A model generated the notes under the pieces. That model made no database searches. It was not told the DNA's origin and saw nothing but the letters and a program-made list of their open reading frames with translations. From Tubulanus polymorphus (Eukaryota > Nemertea > Palaeonemertea > Tubulaniformes > Tubulanidae), in the NCBI RefSeq assembly GCF_964204645.1, contig NC_134032.1:10968275-11032274 (forward strand): a stretch of DNA of 64,000 nucleotides, given 5' to 3'. Position numbers and translations under genes: made by a program. Positions within the stretch are counted from its first letter, which is position 1; each line of letters starts with the position of its first letter. Shown piece by piece: positions 37,501 through 52,500 of the stretch.

Positions 37501-40500
37501 TCTAAGAACAAGCTGTTGTAGCCTAAGAATTCATAAACTTTTTGTACATTACCAGATGATCTCTAGGGGTAGGTGACTGCGCCGCTCCAGTGCAGTAATA
37601 TCCTCCAAAACATTCCCCGGTCGGGGAACTCAATCCCTCCGTTTCACAATACATTCCAGCCGTACAATCCGTACACTGCGTGATTGACGTTAACAGTTTT
37701 TGTGGATTGAACGTTCCTTTCGGACACGGAGACGTCGTCGATAAACCAGTCCCCTGCAGACAGTAATGTCCCTCAGGACACGGGCTCGGGGTCACGACCG
37801 CTGTGCCTGAAAAGCGAGGACGAAAAAAATTCAGAGATCTTTCGATGATTCAAATAAAGAATTCAAGAGTATATTTTGGTCAAGATTCATCTCACCAGGG
37901 GCCAGTTCCATAGTCATGGCTGAGACTTAGCCAATCTCACAACTTAAGCCCAATATTAAGATTTAATACAACTTTTAGATTAAAGACTGATTACCAGTCC
38001 AGGACTCAGTTCCTCGGGTTTGAGTTTCATTTAGCTCTATAGACTTAGGTAAAGCAGGTCTGAACAAAGTTGCACAGTTTTTGGTTGAATCCGAGTCATC
38101 AAAAGTTCATTTTCAATTACTCGCAAACTTATAGCGATATCTTAACTCAGAACTGCCCGAAACAGGATAAAAATTTGAAAGCTAAACGTATCCTACCGTT
38201 GACAGGATCGCAGAAATATCCCGCGGGACAAATATCGCAGACGTGTCGTCCTTCGTTCGCCTGATAGAATCCGCTGAGGCACTGAACCGGTAACGTAGTT
38301 CCAAGCGGACAATAGTGTCCTCTCCAACAAAGCAAGTTCGACGGAGTGGCCGTGTCGATACCAGACGGACAATAATACCCCGGCGAACATCGATCAGTAG
38401 GAACGATATTACCATTTCCTAAAGAAGAAATTTTACAGGTTTTTTTCGAAAATGAGAATTTCAAATAAAAATCGGAAAAATTGGAAATATGTACCAGTTA
38501 CTGACCTTGACAGTAGTGACCCCCGGTACAATTAAGGCAGTCAGAAACTTGCGCATTGCCCGTCACATTTGAGAAAGTTCCGGACGGACAAGCTTCAGGT
38601 ACGTCTGTACCGATCGGACAGTAATGACCCATCGGGCAGACGTGCTGTCTCGGACTGAAGCTCGTGTGGTTACAGTAGAAACCAGGGCTGCATTGTCCTG
38701 TAATTTTGTGAAAACAAGGTTTTGAGCACTTGCCACCAAATTTTGGCGTAAATTGAAATTTAAAATGGTTAGTTTACCAGTCGGGGCGTCGAGGCCGGGC
38801 CGTTCGCAGTAGTATCCTCCGGTGCACGGTAGAGCTCGGGGGGAACCCTCCGGGCAATAATACCCCGGCGGACAGATTCCACCGGTTGTGAGGTGGAACG
38901 CCGGACAAACGCAGTCCCACATCGGTGAACACGTATCATTAGAGACAAGGTCACTGGAAATATAGTAATTAACAAGTCACTAATGCATGGATCAATTTCT
39001 TCCTACAGATTGCCGGAAATTATGGCGATTGTGATCACATCAGATCATTCTATTAAGCTACATCTGCTATTATCAATCTGGTGTTGAAAAAACTATTTTT
39101 AAAATGGCTGCCAGGCAGCTATGTTTGATTCTACATACTTGGGTGTTCCACCGAGCGACGTCAAGTTTCCGGCGTGGAACGGTCGTTTCTGGAAACTGCC
39201 ACCCGCGCAAAAGAATCCCGCCGCGCACAAACCATCGGGCTCCGAGTTTCCGGTACCCTCGCAGTAATAACCGGGCGTACATGCTTTACAACTTGTGTAA
39301 CTGCTAGCCCCTGAAAAATGTGTAATATTTGCATGTTAGTACCGTATGTAATGAGCATATCTAATACACCAGGCCCCGGTTCCAGAGTCGCGAGTTATAG
39401 AGTTAACTCTAAATTATGAATCAGTTAAATTTCGACGAGTTAGTACTTTTTACTCAAATCTTAACTCAATACTCTGGAATTGGTTCTGGGTAATCAACAA
39501 CAAAATCAATGTTTTCAACATTTCAATCGACTCAGTAGTCTTACCGGTGCCGTTGTTAAATCGTCCTTGTTGGCATGGATATTGCGTAGAGAATTGTGTG
39601 CCTTCCGAGCAGACGTAACCGACCGGGCAGATAGTAGGCGTAACCGTTTCATTCATACAGAAATAACCTACAAGAAATACAAGCGATCATCGGTAAAATG
39701 CAGACAATATTCAAATTGGCAGTGACCGGTAGCCTACTCGAAAATTTCAAAATCACTGGAAAAATAATGGGATTTCAGGGACATGATATCAAAGAACTCA
39801 AAATAGGCTTTTTTTACGAATATTTGCAATAAATCGAAATAAATTGATGTCACAATCAGAGAAAAAGATTTTCCTTATTTGGAGACAGGTAACTATTTTC
39901 GCGATGATTACCTGCTGGACAAGGTAAACAAGACGGGGTTCCTGGGTTAGGTGCGTACGTTCCCGGCAAGCACGGAGTCGGATAGGTGGCATTGGTCGGA
40001 CATTCGGAACCGGCCGTACATTTACCACCGACACCTGTGTGCGGAACATCGGACTCTGGGTTGGATATGTTAACTCCTAGAAGCAAAAAGACAATGAATG
40101 AGTCAAAACTAAAATTCAAATGCTACGAACTGTCAACTAAAAATCTGTAGAAACATTTCGAGCTGACCTGAAGTACAATAGAATCCTGGCGTACATCCAC
40201 CGGCGGGTGCGGGTAAACCTGGAATATCGCAATACATTCCACCTCGACACGGACTACATTCTGATTCTTGCTTCAGTTTCGCGGACGCTCCGAAAGTTCC
40301 TTAAAAATTTCGAAATAGATCATAATGCATATCCCGTAAATAACTAGGGGTCAGTTCATAGATATGAGCGTCAGATTTTGAATATCAATTTTCTAAATAA
40401 TTGAAAACATTTTTATACCAAAATCGAGTTAACTCACCAATTGGACATGGTATATACCCTGCACCGGTTTGGGGCGGGCAGTAGTACCCTTGCGGACAGG

Positions 40501-43500
40501 GATCAGCGCGGATACCATCCGTACAGTAAAATCCTTCCGGGCAGGCGTAGCAGACGTCTCCGCCGGTGTGATTCATGTAGGTGGCGTTTTGGCAGACGGA
40601 CGGCGATGAACTGCCTTCCGGGCAGACGTGGCCGATCGGACAAACGTCGCCAGTTGTTCCATCTGAAATTGGTGAAATTTAATTCCTAATTTTTATAACT
40701 TGCAATACGCTATCAAGTTTAAAGAGTTTTTTCATGCATATAGCCGAATATTGAGGTCATAATTCAACAAACCTGTTGGATTTGATATCGAAGCACCACC
40801 AGCACAGTAATACCCAGCCATACACGGTCCAGTAACGTTATTTTTACCAGTGTTCTGACAATACGATCCCGCCAGACAGGACACACAATCAGAACTTTGA
40901 GTTTTTCCTACAAGCGAATTACAAAAACTTGGAATATGAATAGTGGATTAGGGCGAGCTTCGATCAAACGATTTTTAAATGATCAATTCAGTTTTATCTA
41001 AAAACTACATAGACAGGGCGGGAACCATATCTGGGAGTTGTTTACACTCTTTCGTGAAATCAGAAAACGTTTTCCATTCGAGCATGACATGACAATACTT
41101 ATCCGACAATGCCAGTCAATTCTTACCTCCCATCGGTTGGTACGTTCCTTTCGGACAAGGCACTGGGCTCGGAGTGCCCTGCGGGCAATAGTGACCGTTC
41201 GGGCAGAGGTAGCCTTCAGCTAGTCCCACCGGATTTGGGCTTTGAGAACCGAGGACACAGTAGTATCCGGCTGTACACGGAGCGTGAGGACTGGTGAGCC
41301 CAGGCGTCGGGCAATGATAACCCGGATCGCACAGCGGACATTCCACGTCTGCTCGTAAACCTGTCATGTTACCGTAACGACCAGCTGGGCAGTTGATTCC
41401 TAAAGAAAGCGTAATTACCGATATATCAACAGGGCTGTCAACCTTTGAAAAACGCTACCAGTAACAAATTGAATTTTTTCAGTAAAATTTTATCGAGATA
41501 TGCAAGAAAATATTCAAATCATCAGGTTCGGAATACTGACCTGTTGATGAGCCTTGCGGGCAATAACTGCCCATCGGGCAGATGTTACCGGTGACACCGT
41601 CGGTGGGTGTCGACGTATTCGCCCCGCCGCTACAGTAATATCCGGCATCGCAAGGTCCCGTAGGTGTTGTTTTACCGGGAAACTCGCAATAATAACCAGC
41701 CGTACAATCGTAGCAATCACCTAAATGTCAACCGATAGCTGTGTAAGATTTCTGTGAAACTTTTGTTCGAAAACTTTTGGCTTGATGCAGTTAGGCTTCT
41801 TTTTAATAGACTGATCCATGTATGGACATTTTTCATCACAATAAAGGAAAACAAAAGATTTTCTCCATAAAAAATTTGTTCATACGATTTATAGGTAGAG
41901 ATTTACACATTTTCATCCAAATTTGTTAAGTAGTAAAGGTCGGAAATGTTTTTTCAATTTTTTCCGTCTTCCCCTGGAAATGTGGCTGTTAAATATCCAT
42001 CAAGTTTTTTTAAAAAGGCTCTTTGCTTGTAACGATGACTCCTTTTCAAAGAAATTTCCTTCGATTTACAATTTTCTGAGAAAACTGCCATAACAGGTAA
42101 CCACTTACTTTGTTGCGTAAGTTCGGTTTGGTTGCTGAATGTTCCCGACGTGCACGGATTTTGAGTTGCGAACATCGTACGTGACGGACAATAGTAACCC
42201 TCGGGACACGGTCTGGGCGCGATAACACCGGTGACATTACCCAGCTCGTATGGGTCGCAGTATTTACCGGTCGGACAAGCGTCGCACGTCGCCTGTTCGC
42301 TGGTCGCCTGATAATACCCTGAAAATTGAAGATATTTTCTTCGTTTATTCATCCTAGATTTAGGATTTTTTAGGATTTAGGACATTGTTGGGAATCTAGA
42401 AACGATTTTCGGCGAGACGGTTCATGAGGATAAAGGATAACAAAATCTTCTTAGACTGTTCCTGACAATCAGTTAAGTAATTTCTAAAGGACAGTTCACT
42501 GTTTTTGAATTCACGCAATGCATGTACTTAGTTACCTAATCATTGGTGGTATGCTTTTATAATCAGATGGGCTTATGTGAAAATATCCGATCATGAAACT
42601 TAACCACTGACAGGTAACATTACATGCTGTCTTGATGGTAAAGAACAGTAAAACAGTTTAACCCTTTCAGTGCTGACTAATCAATACCCTATAGTGCTGG
42701 AGATAATTTGAAAATTTAAAAAATTCCACCCTAGTGTGTTGAACTACGGGGATACCACTATAGACCGTCTACACCGCGGCGCGGTATATCGTTAGTTACT
42801 AATATTTCGCTATGTTTGACAGGTGCTGCCATCTTTCAATAGAGATAAAAACTAATTACTGATTACACCAATACACCGCAGTGTAGTGTACTAGCAAAAT
42901 CCATACACCGCACTGCGGTGTAGACACACTGAAAGGGTTAATAGACTGTTCCTGACAATCAAGATCAAGCAAAGCAAAATCAAATCCAAAGAAATTATGT
43001 GTATAATCTTGTACATATTATAAGTAAATAAATCATACAATTCCTTATCTATCATCTTTGAGGGAAATGTTAGCACTCCATCAAAATCTTACCTCTTTCA
43101 CATCGAATAGGTCCACTTGATCCCGTCGGGCAGGAGTGCCCAGCCGGGCACGGGAACGGAGAGTCATGGGCATCGTTACCCGGACAATAGTATCCGGCAC
43201 GACACAAACCTGTCTCCGTCACTAATCCCGTACCACTGCAATAATAACCTGAAATAAAAGAAGTCATTAAAAATAATTCGAAATTATTTTTGGTCAAACG
43301 TCGTCCAAGTTTTTAAAACTTTTGATACATACCCGGTGTGCACGGCAGACAGTTAGCTGACTCTGTGTTTCCAGTCGTGTTTGAAAACGTCCCGTTCGGA
43401 CACGGAGTCGAAGCCGATGAACCCAACGGACAATAGTGACCAGCCAAGCAGACGGACTGAGCTGGATTCGCGACATCGTCTCCTCCCGAACAGAAATAAC

Positions 43501-46500
43501 CAGCCAAGCATTGACCTACAATTTGAATGAAATGCAATTAAGTCGTTAATCTAGACAAGCAAAAATCATATATTCTCCAATTGGACTACAATGGAAATCA
43601 GACTACATTAAAATCATATATGCTGGCATCGGACTACAATTAAACTGATTTTTGACAAATCTACATCGCGAATCATTTTTTTCCAGTCTGTAGCGGTCAG
43701 AAAATGAGGCATCAATGGGGCCTGCTGGATCTTGCTCACATTTTCCAATACGAGAGGATGTAATTTGTTACCTTTTGGCATTGCCAACTCGTAGTCATCG
43801 CAATAATAGCCGGAATCACACGCGGTCGGAGCTGCAGAACCAACTGGACAGTAACTACCCGGCTGACAGCGCCCTCCGGTGTAATTAAACTCCAAACACG
43901 TACACATATCGATACTAGAATAGTTACCTGTGAATCAACAAATAAACAATAAATGGCTGCAAAGCTATTTCGATTTCTAGCTCTAATTTCAAAAAGCTCA
44001 TTTTTTCAAATCCGTCATGCTTGTATTAAAATTACAATTTTTGGAACTAAAATTTGTATTTCCGAGTAGTACTTACCCTTTCCTATGGTTTTTGCCAATA
44101 TTTTCTAAATTTGGATTTATCGCCAATGGTTTTTCTATACGACCCGGCCCTGCGGTATTGCATTTAGCCACCGGCGAAATCCGCCATCTTTTTTCGTCAT
44201 AGCAGACCAAAAAAAAAAAAACAGCTATGCGGGGCAGGTGGGCGGGATTCCCACCATAGGAAAGGGTAAGTACTACTCGGAAATACAAATTTTAGTTCCA
44301 AAAATTGTAATATTTCCATCGAGTACTGTACCCTTTCCTATGGTTTTTGCTAGACTAGCCTAGCACAAGGATGGTGGGAAAGGTAGATAGAAAAACCACC
44401 GCTCGAACGCAAGGTAAGAGGGAAAAAGAGAGCACTTACCCAAGCACGGAAGGAGCACTGTAGCACAGGGAAGACCGGTTGGCCACAGTGAGTCCGTCCA
44501 GCTCAGGAGCCCCCCCCAGAATTTTGCGAAATTAATACTTGCAGATATGAGCCCAAACTATGTACAAGGATACACCCCCTGTGATCCTGATAATGCTACA
44601 TAAATATTCTACACTAAAGGGTCCGATCGGAAAGAACGGACACCTTGAGCCATGACAACAGGACCAAGTGAAGCTAATGAGCCTAACTGGCCTGAAACAT
44701 CCCGTAAATAAAATGACGTGAATGTCGACGGTGAATTCCAAAAGGCGGCCCGACAGACTTCCTCCAACGGAGCACCCGAAAAGGCTGCGCAGGAAGTAGC
44801 CATAGACCACACTTGATGAGAAACGACTCCCTCCGAGGAAAGATTCTCCTTCAATAAAATGTCCTTGATCATTGAAGAGACCCATCGGGCTACTGTGTCC
44901 CGCGAAATATCACCCTTTAGGTGATCCAGCAGCGGAATAAATAACCGCTCCCGTGAACCCCTCCGTGAAGCAGAGCGATCTAAATAGAAACACAACGCCC
45001 GCACAGGACATAAAGTCCTGTCCGGGATGCCCGGTTCCACTCGATGTTTTAGGGCTTCAATTCGCCATTGACGCCCAACCTAGCCTGGTCGTTGGTTCTT
45101 TGCCAAAAATTCCAAAGCAGGCCGCAGCGAAACAAATTCATTCGCTGGCCCAAAGACAATGTGACCTTGTCGGACTGAAAGCGCATGAATCTCAGAGCGA
45201 CGGGCCGAGCAAGCCAAGAACAGCAAAAATACAGTCTTTTTTGACAAATTTGCAAAAGACGCTGCCGAAAGAGGTTCAAATGGAGCCTCCATTAACTTCT
45301 TCAAAATTACAGACAGATCCCATGGTGGAACTGTCCTTGTTACCCGAGGCCGGGAAATAGAAAACCCAGCAACCAGCTGGGATATCCGATGATCCCCTGC
45401 TACATTTGGCCATCCAGAAGCACGCAATGTATGAGAAATCGCGGAGCGGTAACCTTTAATAGTTATGACCTGTAAACCTTTTGCTACAAATAGGTGCAGT
45501 AAAAAATCTGCCAATTGAGCTACAGAGGGTGAGCATGGATCAATTTCCCCTGCAGCACACCAATCCGCAAAATGACTCCATTTGGCATCGTAAATGGTAC
45601 TTGTTGATGGCCGCTTAGATCCTGCGATAAAGGAGGCAGCCTGTTCTGAAAAGCCTGAAGCTGACAAGGATCGCTGGACAATGGCCAGGCGAGCAGATTT
45701 AACCACTGGCTGTTTGGATGATGCCGAAAGATCCCCTGAGACAGAAGCGATGGGAAATTCGGAAGAATCCTGGGGTTGTCGCACAGTAGGTTGAGAAGTG
45801 GTAGGAACCATTTCTGAGCCGGCCAACATGGTGCTATCAGAACTATGTTGCAATTGACTGATCTCTCTATTTGATCCAGTAGGCGCGGCAGGACTGGTGT
45901 GGGCGGGAACGCATACGCATGCATCCCCGACCAGTCCAGAGAGAAGGCATCGACCCCCCACGCTTCCGCGTCTGGAAACGGGGACACAAACAGAGGACAC
46001 CTCCGATTGAACCGGGTGGCAAACAGATCCAGCAGCGGATTGCCAAAAATGCCCCGAACCCGATCGACTACTTCTTGGTGGAGAACCCATTCTGTCGCAA
46101 TAGCCTGACCTCGACGAGACAGAGCATCGGCCATCACGTTCCTTTTCCCTGCTAAATGTGCCACAGTCAGGGACACGCCCTTTGTCTGGCACCAAAGAAG
46201 AATTTTGGCCGACAGACCTGTGAGGGTTTCTGAGTGAGTGCCCCCTTGGTTCTGAAGGTAAGCCCTCACTGTTGAATTGTCCGTGGCTAACCAAACGTGG
46301 TGGCCCTCCACTCTCCTGTGAAAGAACTTCAGGGCCTTCCACACGGCCAGCATTTCTAGGAAATTTATGTGGTTGGTGGCCTCGTAGCGAGACCATTTCC
46401 CGGCTTTGACTCGGTTCTCCAGATGTGCCCCCCAACCTTGGTGACTGGCATCCGTGAATACACGAACTGGAGCCTCTAACGGGGCTAGTGACACCCCGAG

Positions 46501-49500
46501 CCGAAGATTCGTAGTGGCCGCCCACCACTGAAGATCCGGACTTAGATCGGTTGGAGGTACGGGAATCAAGGCCTCCCAGTTGCCCTTCGACTGAGACCAG
46601 AAGACCTTCCAATATTGTTGCAAGCGCCTGCTTCTGAGGCGGCCTAAGGGCACCACCAGACCCATGGAGCTGATGGAGCCTAGAAGCCGTGACCAGTAAC
46701 GAGCTGTTCTCGGGGTTGTGGACACTCCCGCTACAGCTTCTTGAAGTTTGGCCACTCGAACCATAGACGGAAAGACTTTGCCGATTCGGAGATCGAAGTC
46801 CATGCCGAGATAAGTGAACTGTTGGGCCGGCGTCAACTGAGATTTTTCCCTGTTTACGCGGAACCCTAGCTGATGGACTAAGTCCAAGACTGAGGTCATT
46901 GCCTCCCGACATTCCTGAGCCGAATTCGCGACTATTAACCAGTCGTCGAGGTAAACGAACAGTCGAACACCCCTTGACTGAAGTACCTTCTGAACTGACT
47001 TGACCAACTTGGTGAAAACCCACGGGGCCGTACTGAGGCCAAATGGAAGAGACCTGAATTGGAACTGGCGGCCTTTCCACTTTATCCTGAGAAATCGCCG
47101 AGATTTTGGGTGAATTGGAACCGGAAAGTAAGCATCCTTCAGGTCCAATGAAGCCGCCCATTGACCCGGACATAGCCCTTGAATCACGTCCTTGGGCTTG
47201 GTCATCCGGAACCTTGGAATGTCTAGGTGCCGATTGAGGGATGACAGATCTATCACTGTCCGTTGACCCCCTGTGGCCTTTGGTACCATGAATATTCGAG
47301 AAAACCAGCCGGGAGAAGTTTCGTTGCAAACTGGTTCTATCGCTCCCTTCTCTGCCAGTTCCTTGAGAGCCGGAGAGATTAAGGCCTCCTGACCTGGTTT
47401 TGGCCGCATGTCGGGAGGTGACCTCGTCAGGCGCGGTCGCCTTAGGAAACGGAGACGGTAGCCACGAGAGACGACCCGGGAGGGCCAACCATCTCCAAAA
47501 AGGTCGGACCAGTGGGTTGCTGCCTTCTGCAGACAACCTCCCACTGGTCCCAAGAATTCATTTCGAGTTTTTCCGAAAGGAAGAGCCCCTTTTTGGAGCC
47601 TTCCCCTTGCCTCGATACGAACCGGAACTGTTACGACCGGACGAGGCTTGACACGATTGTTGAAGTTGCGCGCTAGTTCTCCAACCGGCATCCGAAGCCG
47701 CCTGAGAAAGCGCTGAAGTTTGAGATGGTCCTGTTTGCGTCCGTGCCGAACCTTGCGCCGCCGGCGTCGGACCAGAACGCTTTTTCCACGGAGTTCGGGG
47801 GTTGGACTTGGCCTGAACCTCCCGAATCTTCCTCAGCTCTGCGGAAACCGGAGCGCACCAACCGGAGAAGAGACGTGAAGACGTCCCCAATGGGGCTCTC
47901 AGCAAAGCATTGGACACCATATCCGGTAGACGAGTTTTGGCACTGGAGTCCATCACTGACTGACGGGAGGCTAACACCAGATTAGCCTGACCCCGAACCG
48001 ACAACGGAATTACATGCGAAACAGACCGAGCCAAAGATTGGATAATCCGGTCCATTCCCTCCAGTTTTAGGGCAACTGACTCTGGGTCGGAGCCCGCATG
48101 AACGGCGGCGTGAGTCTCGCGAAGCTCACCCGTCAACACCTTAAGTGCCATATCTTGAAACGAACCAACCCTGGTAAGATTGTCCAGGATTGACGTCATG
48201 GCCACCAAACCGGACTTAGGCAAACGAATACCCGACTGTGCTGTAACAGTATCCGGGCTGATCAAAGTATAATCAGCATCCAGGCAGTTATGACTGTGAT
48301 CCACAGCACCTGGAGTTGCGTAATACGCCGAGCGAAATGCGCCTATAGGTGGATCGGTTGAACTAAAATATTTCCCAGATTTCATACCCCGTTCTGGAGG
48401 GGGAAATGAAAAAGTTTCAGGCCGACATTCACCCCATAATTGCGTATCCAATCGAGCCCATTCTCTTGAAACCGCTGACGATTCCCGTAAAACGTTAAGA
48501 TCGGAGTCCGGAGGGCGATAAGCTTCCATTGACTCACCGACCAGAGGAGCTGCTGTGGGCTTAGCGCGAGTTGCCCCGTGCTTGACAAAGAACTCACTTA
48601 TCATCGCTCTAAATGGCATGTCCCCCGCTGGTTCGGATAAAACTGAACGGGACGGAGATACATTGCGAGCCAGGGAAGCCCCCATCGTCTGGGGCAACCC
48701 ACAATTGCTTGCGACAGGAACGACCCCAGAAGGAATTGCCGCCTCTGGGACCGGATCCTCATTGAAATCAGACCCTACCGCAGCATCCAGGAATTCAGAG
48801 TCAGAATTCCGAAAAACTGAGTGGGCTGGCGAACTTCTAACCGGACAATCAGGAATAGGCTTACCTGTTGTAGAAGTTGCAGCGACTTGTTGCGACGAAG
48901 ATAACAAGTTTAAAATTTTCTCCTCAAATACATGGAAATCCTTCTGAGTCAGGTATTTTCCAGTATCCCGACGATCATGCCGACTTCGGTGACGGTCCCT
49001 CGAACGGGATCGCGACCTACTAGAAGAATCGCTTTCATCGCTAACCGACGTCGACGAACGATGAGAAGACCGACGGCGAAACTTCCGACAATAACGATCG
49101 TAGTCCCTCTCGCGATCAAACCTTGATCTGCGAGAAGGAGATCTTGCTCGTTTATTACGCTCACGGCGTCTAAATCTAGTGGGAGAGCGAGCTCTATCCC
49201 CGGAGCGACGATCAGAATCAGACGATGAACGTACCGGATGTTTTGAACCGGACGACGTCTGGACCGGACCGGTGGCCGAACCGGACCGAACCGGACCGAT
49301 GCCCGACCCGGACCGGACCGGTACCGACCGAACCGGTGCGGGCCGTTCGCGACTACCGCGGCGCGCGCTCGGTTCCGAACATGTAGTCTGAACCGGCCGA
49401 ACCGGCCGAACCGGTGAACGACCAGAGACCGGTGAATGACCGGAGACCGGTGCCGGTGAACGACCAGAGACCGGTGAATGACCGGAGACCGGTGCCGGTG

Positions 49501-52500
49501 AACCAGCGTTCCTCCCCGGTGAACGGAGTTGGGAAGCCGATCGTACCTGAACGACCGGCGACCGCTCCGCTTTACGATAAGAAACAGGATTAGAAACGTC
49601 GGTTGGCACATCGGCCGAAACCGACGAATCCCTGCTAACTCGACGACGATCTCTTAGTTTAAGAGCCTTATCGGCCCGAAGCCAAAGGTCCTCGGACCAC
49701 ACGACGCAAATATTGCAAGGATTGCTCCTTGCACATATTTGACCGGATTTGCGCCTGCACGACGCACATGAATCGTGGTTGTCCCAGGCGCCAAACAAAT
49801 GCCCGCATCCCTCCCCGCCACGATGCTGACCCTTAGGAGGGGGTGGCATAATTATCCTGTTACAAATCAAAACAATTCAATTCAATTCAATCAAATTATA
49901 TTTGTAAATAAAATTCTTACGGAAAAAAAGAAATCAGGGATAACCCCCAAACCGAACGGACTCACCGTTACGAGAGTGAAAACTCCCTAATATCCTAATT
50001 CCCAGATTTTTACGGCGAAAAAATCCAACGCGTTCTACTGCGAGAACGCCAAGAAAAAAGATGGCGGATTTCGCCGGTGGCTAAATGCAATACCGCAGGG
50101 CCGGGTCGTATAGAAAAACCATTGACGATAAATCCAAATTTAGAAAATATTGGCAAAAACCATAGGAAAGGGTACAGTACTCGATGGAAATATGTAAATA
50201 GTACATTTGATTCCACTTTATTCGGCCTCATACAATGTAGAGTACAAGGGAGATTGAAGTAAAATTCCAGAGCAATTTCATTTCTTAAGTTGACCGGTAC
50301 TGACTAAAGTTGAAAGTCTAATGTGGCTATGTAGCTTCTAAGCCTGGGTTTAGGCTATTGGTTCTAACAAGCCTACTCAGATGAAGCAAAGAATCTAAGA
50401 AGAATAACGCCAAAGTGAGTTCGAGTCAACGTAGATGCGATTTGTATCGTTCGAACACTTACCGAGAACTAATGGTTTACTTGCACTAGCGCCACCTGTA
50501 CAGAACCAACCAGCGCTGCAATTACCATTCGGCGTCGATCGGCCGTGACCTTCGCAATACTGTCCGGCGGGACACAGCAAACAAGCGGAACTATTCTGCT
50601 GCCCGGTATACGGGTTATACGTGCCCGGCGGGCATTGGAACTGTAAACCGTGTTCGGTGCCCGATGGGCAGTAACTACCGGTCGGACAGATATCTTGAGT
50701 CGGGTTTGTCGTATTCAGAACGCAATAGTAACCAGCCGGACATTGTTCACATGAGGCTTGACCTAAGTTTTAAAATGAAATTATCTTCCAGTAAATTCCT
50801 TTCCATGTAATTTGGTACCCATCTCCGCAGATGGATACAGACATGACTACCTTGGTATGTGTTATAGTAGTTACACCTCAATGTTACTGAGGTTAAATTG
50901 ATAATGAACCAGAAATCATTCTGACTTTGAGGATTCTAGCAATAATTGTGCTCTTTAAAGGGTAGTAGCAGGTAGTCAGGAATCTGTGTATTTATAGGGC
51001 GAGATGATAACCTTACCTTTCTGCAGGTTGTAAGTTCCCGTCGGACACGGCAGCGGGTGCGCGGAACCAACCGGGCAGTAAGTCCCGGTCGGGCATTCCG
51101 CTCCGACACCTTTATGCGGCAAGGAATCACTGGGCGTGGCTGTATCAGATCCGTACTCGCAGTAGTGACCGGCGGTACAGAGTCCATCCGGCGACGACAT
51201 GCCGGCGGTACCGCAAAACGACCCACCTGACGAGAAAAAAAGGATTGTAAAAGGAATTTATTCGAGCTCGTAAAAGTGGACAGCGATTGCTATAACGCAA
51301 CGTCGTACCAACTTTATAGGAACGATTTTTATCTAACCGAATGGTTAACGTTGACATTCAGTCAAAAAACATCCTGTGAACCTCAAGATAATTACAACGG
51401 TGCATGAACGTTAAAACATTAATGAAAGACCATTAAAAAATGTTGTTTGAACGTTTTCTTGTTCGCTGGGTCAGGCCTGGCTTGACGTTTTTGATAGGGC
51501 TAAATTTGGCCCGGACCAAACAGGCACTAGCCCATTTGGCACCTATGTAAACAGTTGTTCTGGGCCTAATTTGGTACGGGCCAAAAATGCTTGTGTGATT
51601 ATGGCTATAGTGATTTTATCCTTCAATTACAGAACTGGATTCAGATTACTTGGATTACTTAGAGAATGATTATGATATCAATCTTTTCTCACCTGTGCAT
51701 TGAGTACACTGTGATTCTTGTGTCAGTCCCGTCGCATTCGTGAACGTGCCAGTCGGACACGGCTGCAAATCGGCACCAGTTCCTTCCGGGCAGTAGTGCC
51801 CTCTACGACACGGATCGGCGCGGTCCCTGTTCACGCAGTAGTGCCCGGCCGGGCAGACGTAGCAAGCAGACGCGCCCGTGTGATTCATGAACGTTCCGTT
51901 GCCACACGGTTCCGGTTTCACCGAGCCGAGCGTACAGTAGTGACCGGTATCGCAAATATCGCCCGACACTCCGTCTGTCGGCGTTGTCGTGTTACTACCC
52001 AGAGTGCAATAGTATCCGGCTGAACACGGCCCGGTAACGTTCGTTTTACCGAGACTATCGCAGTAAAATCCTGAAATAAAGAGTTTTCAGAGATGAAATT
52101 CATCAGGGCAGCCACTTTTATTTGACTTCCTTTTTCCCCGACTATTCCCTGACATGCACGTTGTTTTACCTGACTTGATCTGTTAAGAATCAAATCAATT
52201 AACAGTCAAATATGTAAAGCATAGACAGAAACTTTTTGACTTAATGTGCAATCTAGTTATCTCAACAAATTTCCCTGACTTTTCTCTGATTTTTAGTTTT
52301 TTTTAAAACAAAATTCTCTGACTATTCCCAGACTGTTTTTAAGATCAGAAAATTCGCTGACCCTTCCCTGATTTCCAGGTAAGTGGCCACCCTATTCTCT
52401 ACATAGACTCAATTTGAAAAAAAATACATCGAAAAATAACAAATCTACGAACCTGGTGTGCATTTCGTACACTGATCTACGTCGGCGAGGCCGGTCTGAT

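Larger units (their letters stand above)
44031..50191 (-). mobile_element. DIRS1-type tyrosine-recombinase retrotransposon
   Basis: About 6.16 kb, minus orientation, inserted in the intron between w21 and w22. Outer inverted repeats are at about 44031-44198 and 50050-50191. An internal complementary region at 44254-44350 is complementary to both extreme ends. Coding order on the minus strand is gag-like frame, RT/RNase H frame, then tyrosine recombinase overlapping the RT frame. No LTRs, integrase or target-site duplication are seen, as expected for DIRS elements, which are thought to replicate through a circular intermediate joined at the complementary region. Gag and RT frames are open and the inverted repeats nearly identical (about one mismatch in 100 bp), so insertion is recent, but the recombinase is broken. 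Confidence 0.93.

Noticed and set aside
45830-47536. Upstream half of the 818-residue minus-strand frame ending at 45080
   Set aside because: This part is the RT/RNase H gene read in a shifted frame; only the part below about 45.83 kb has recombinase sequence.
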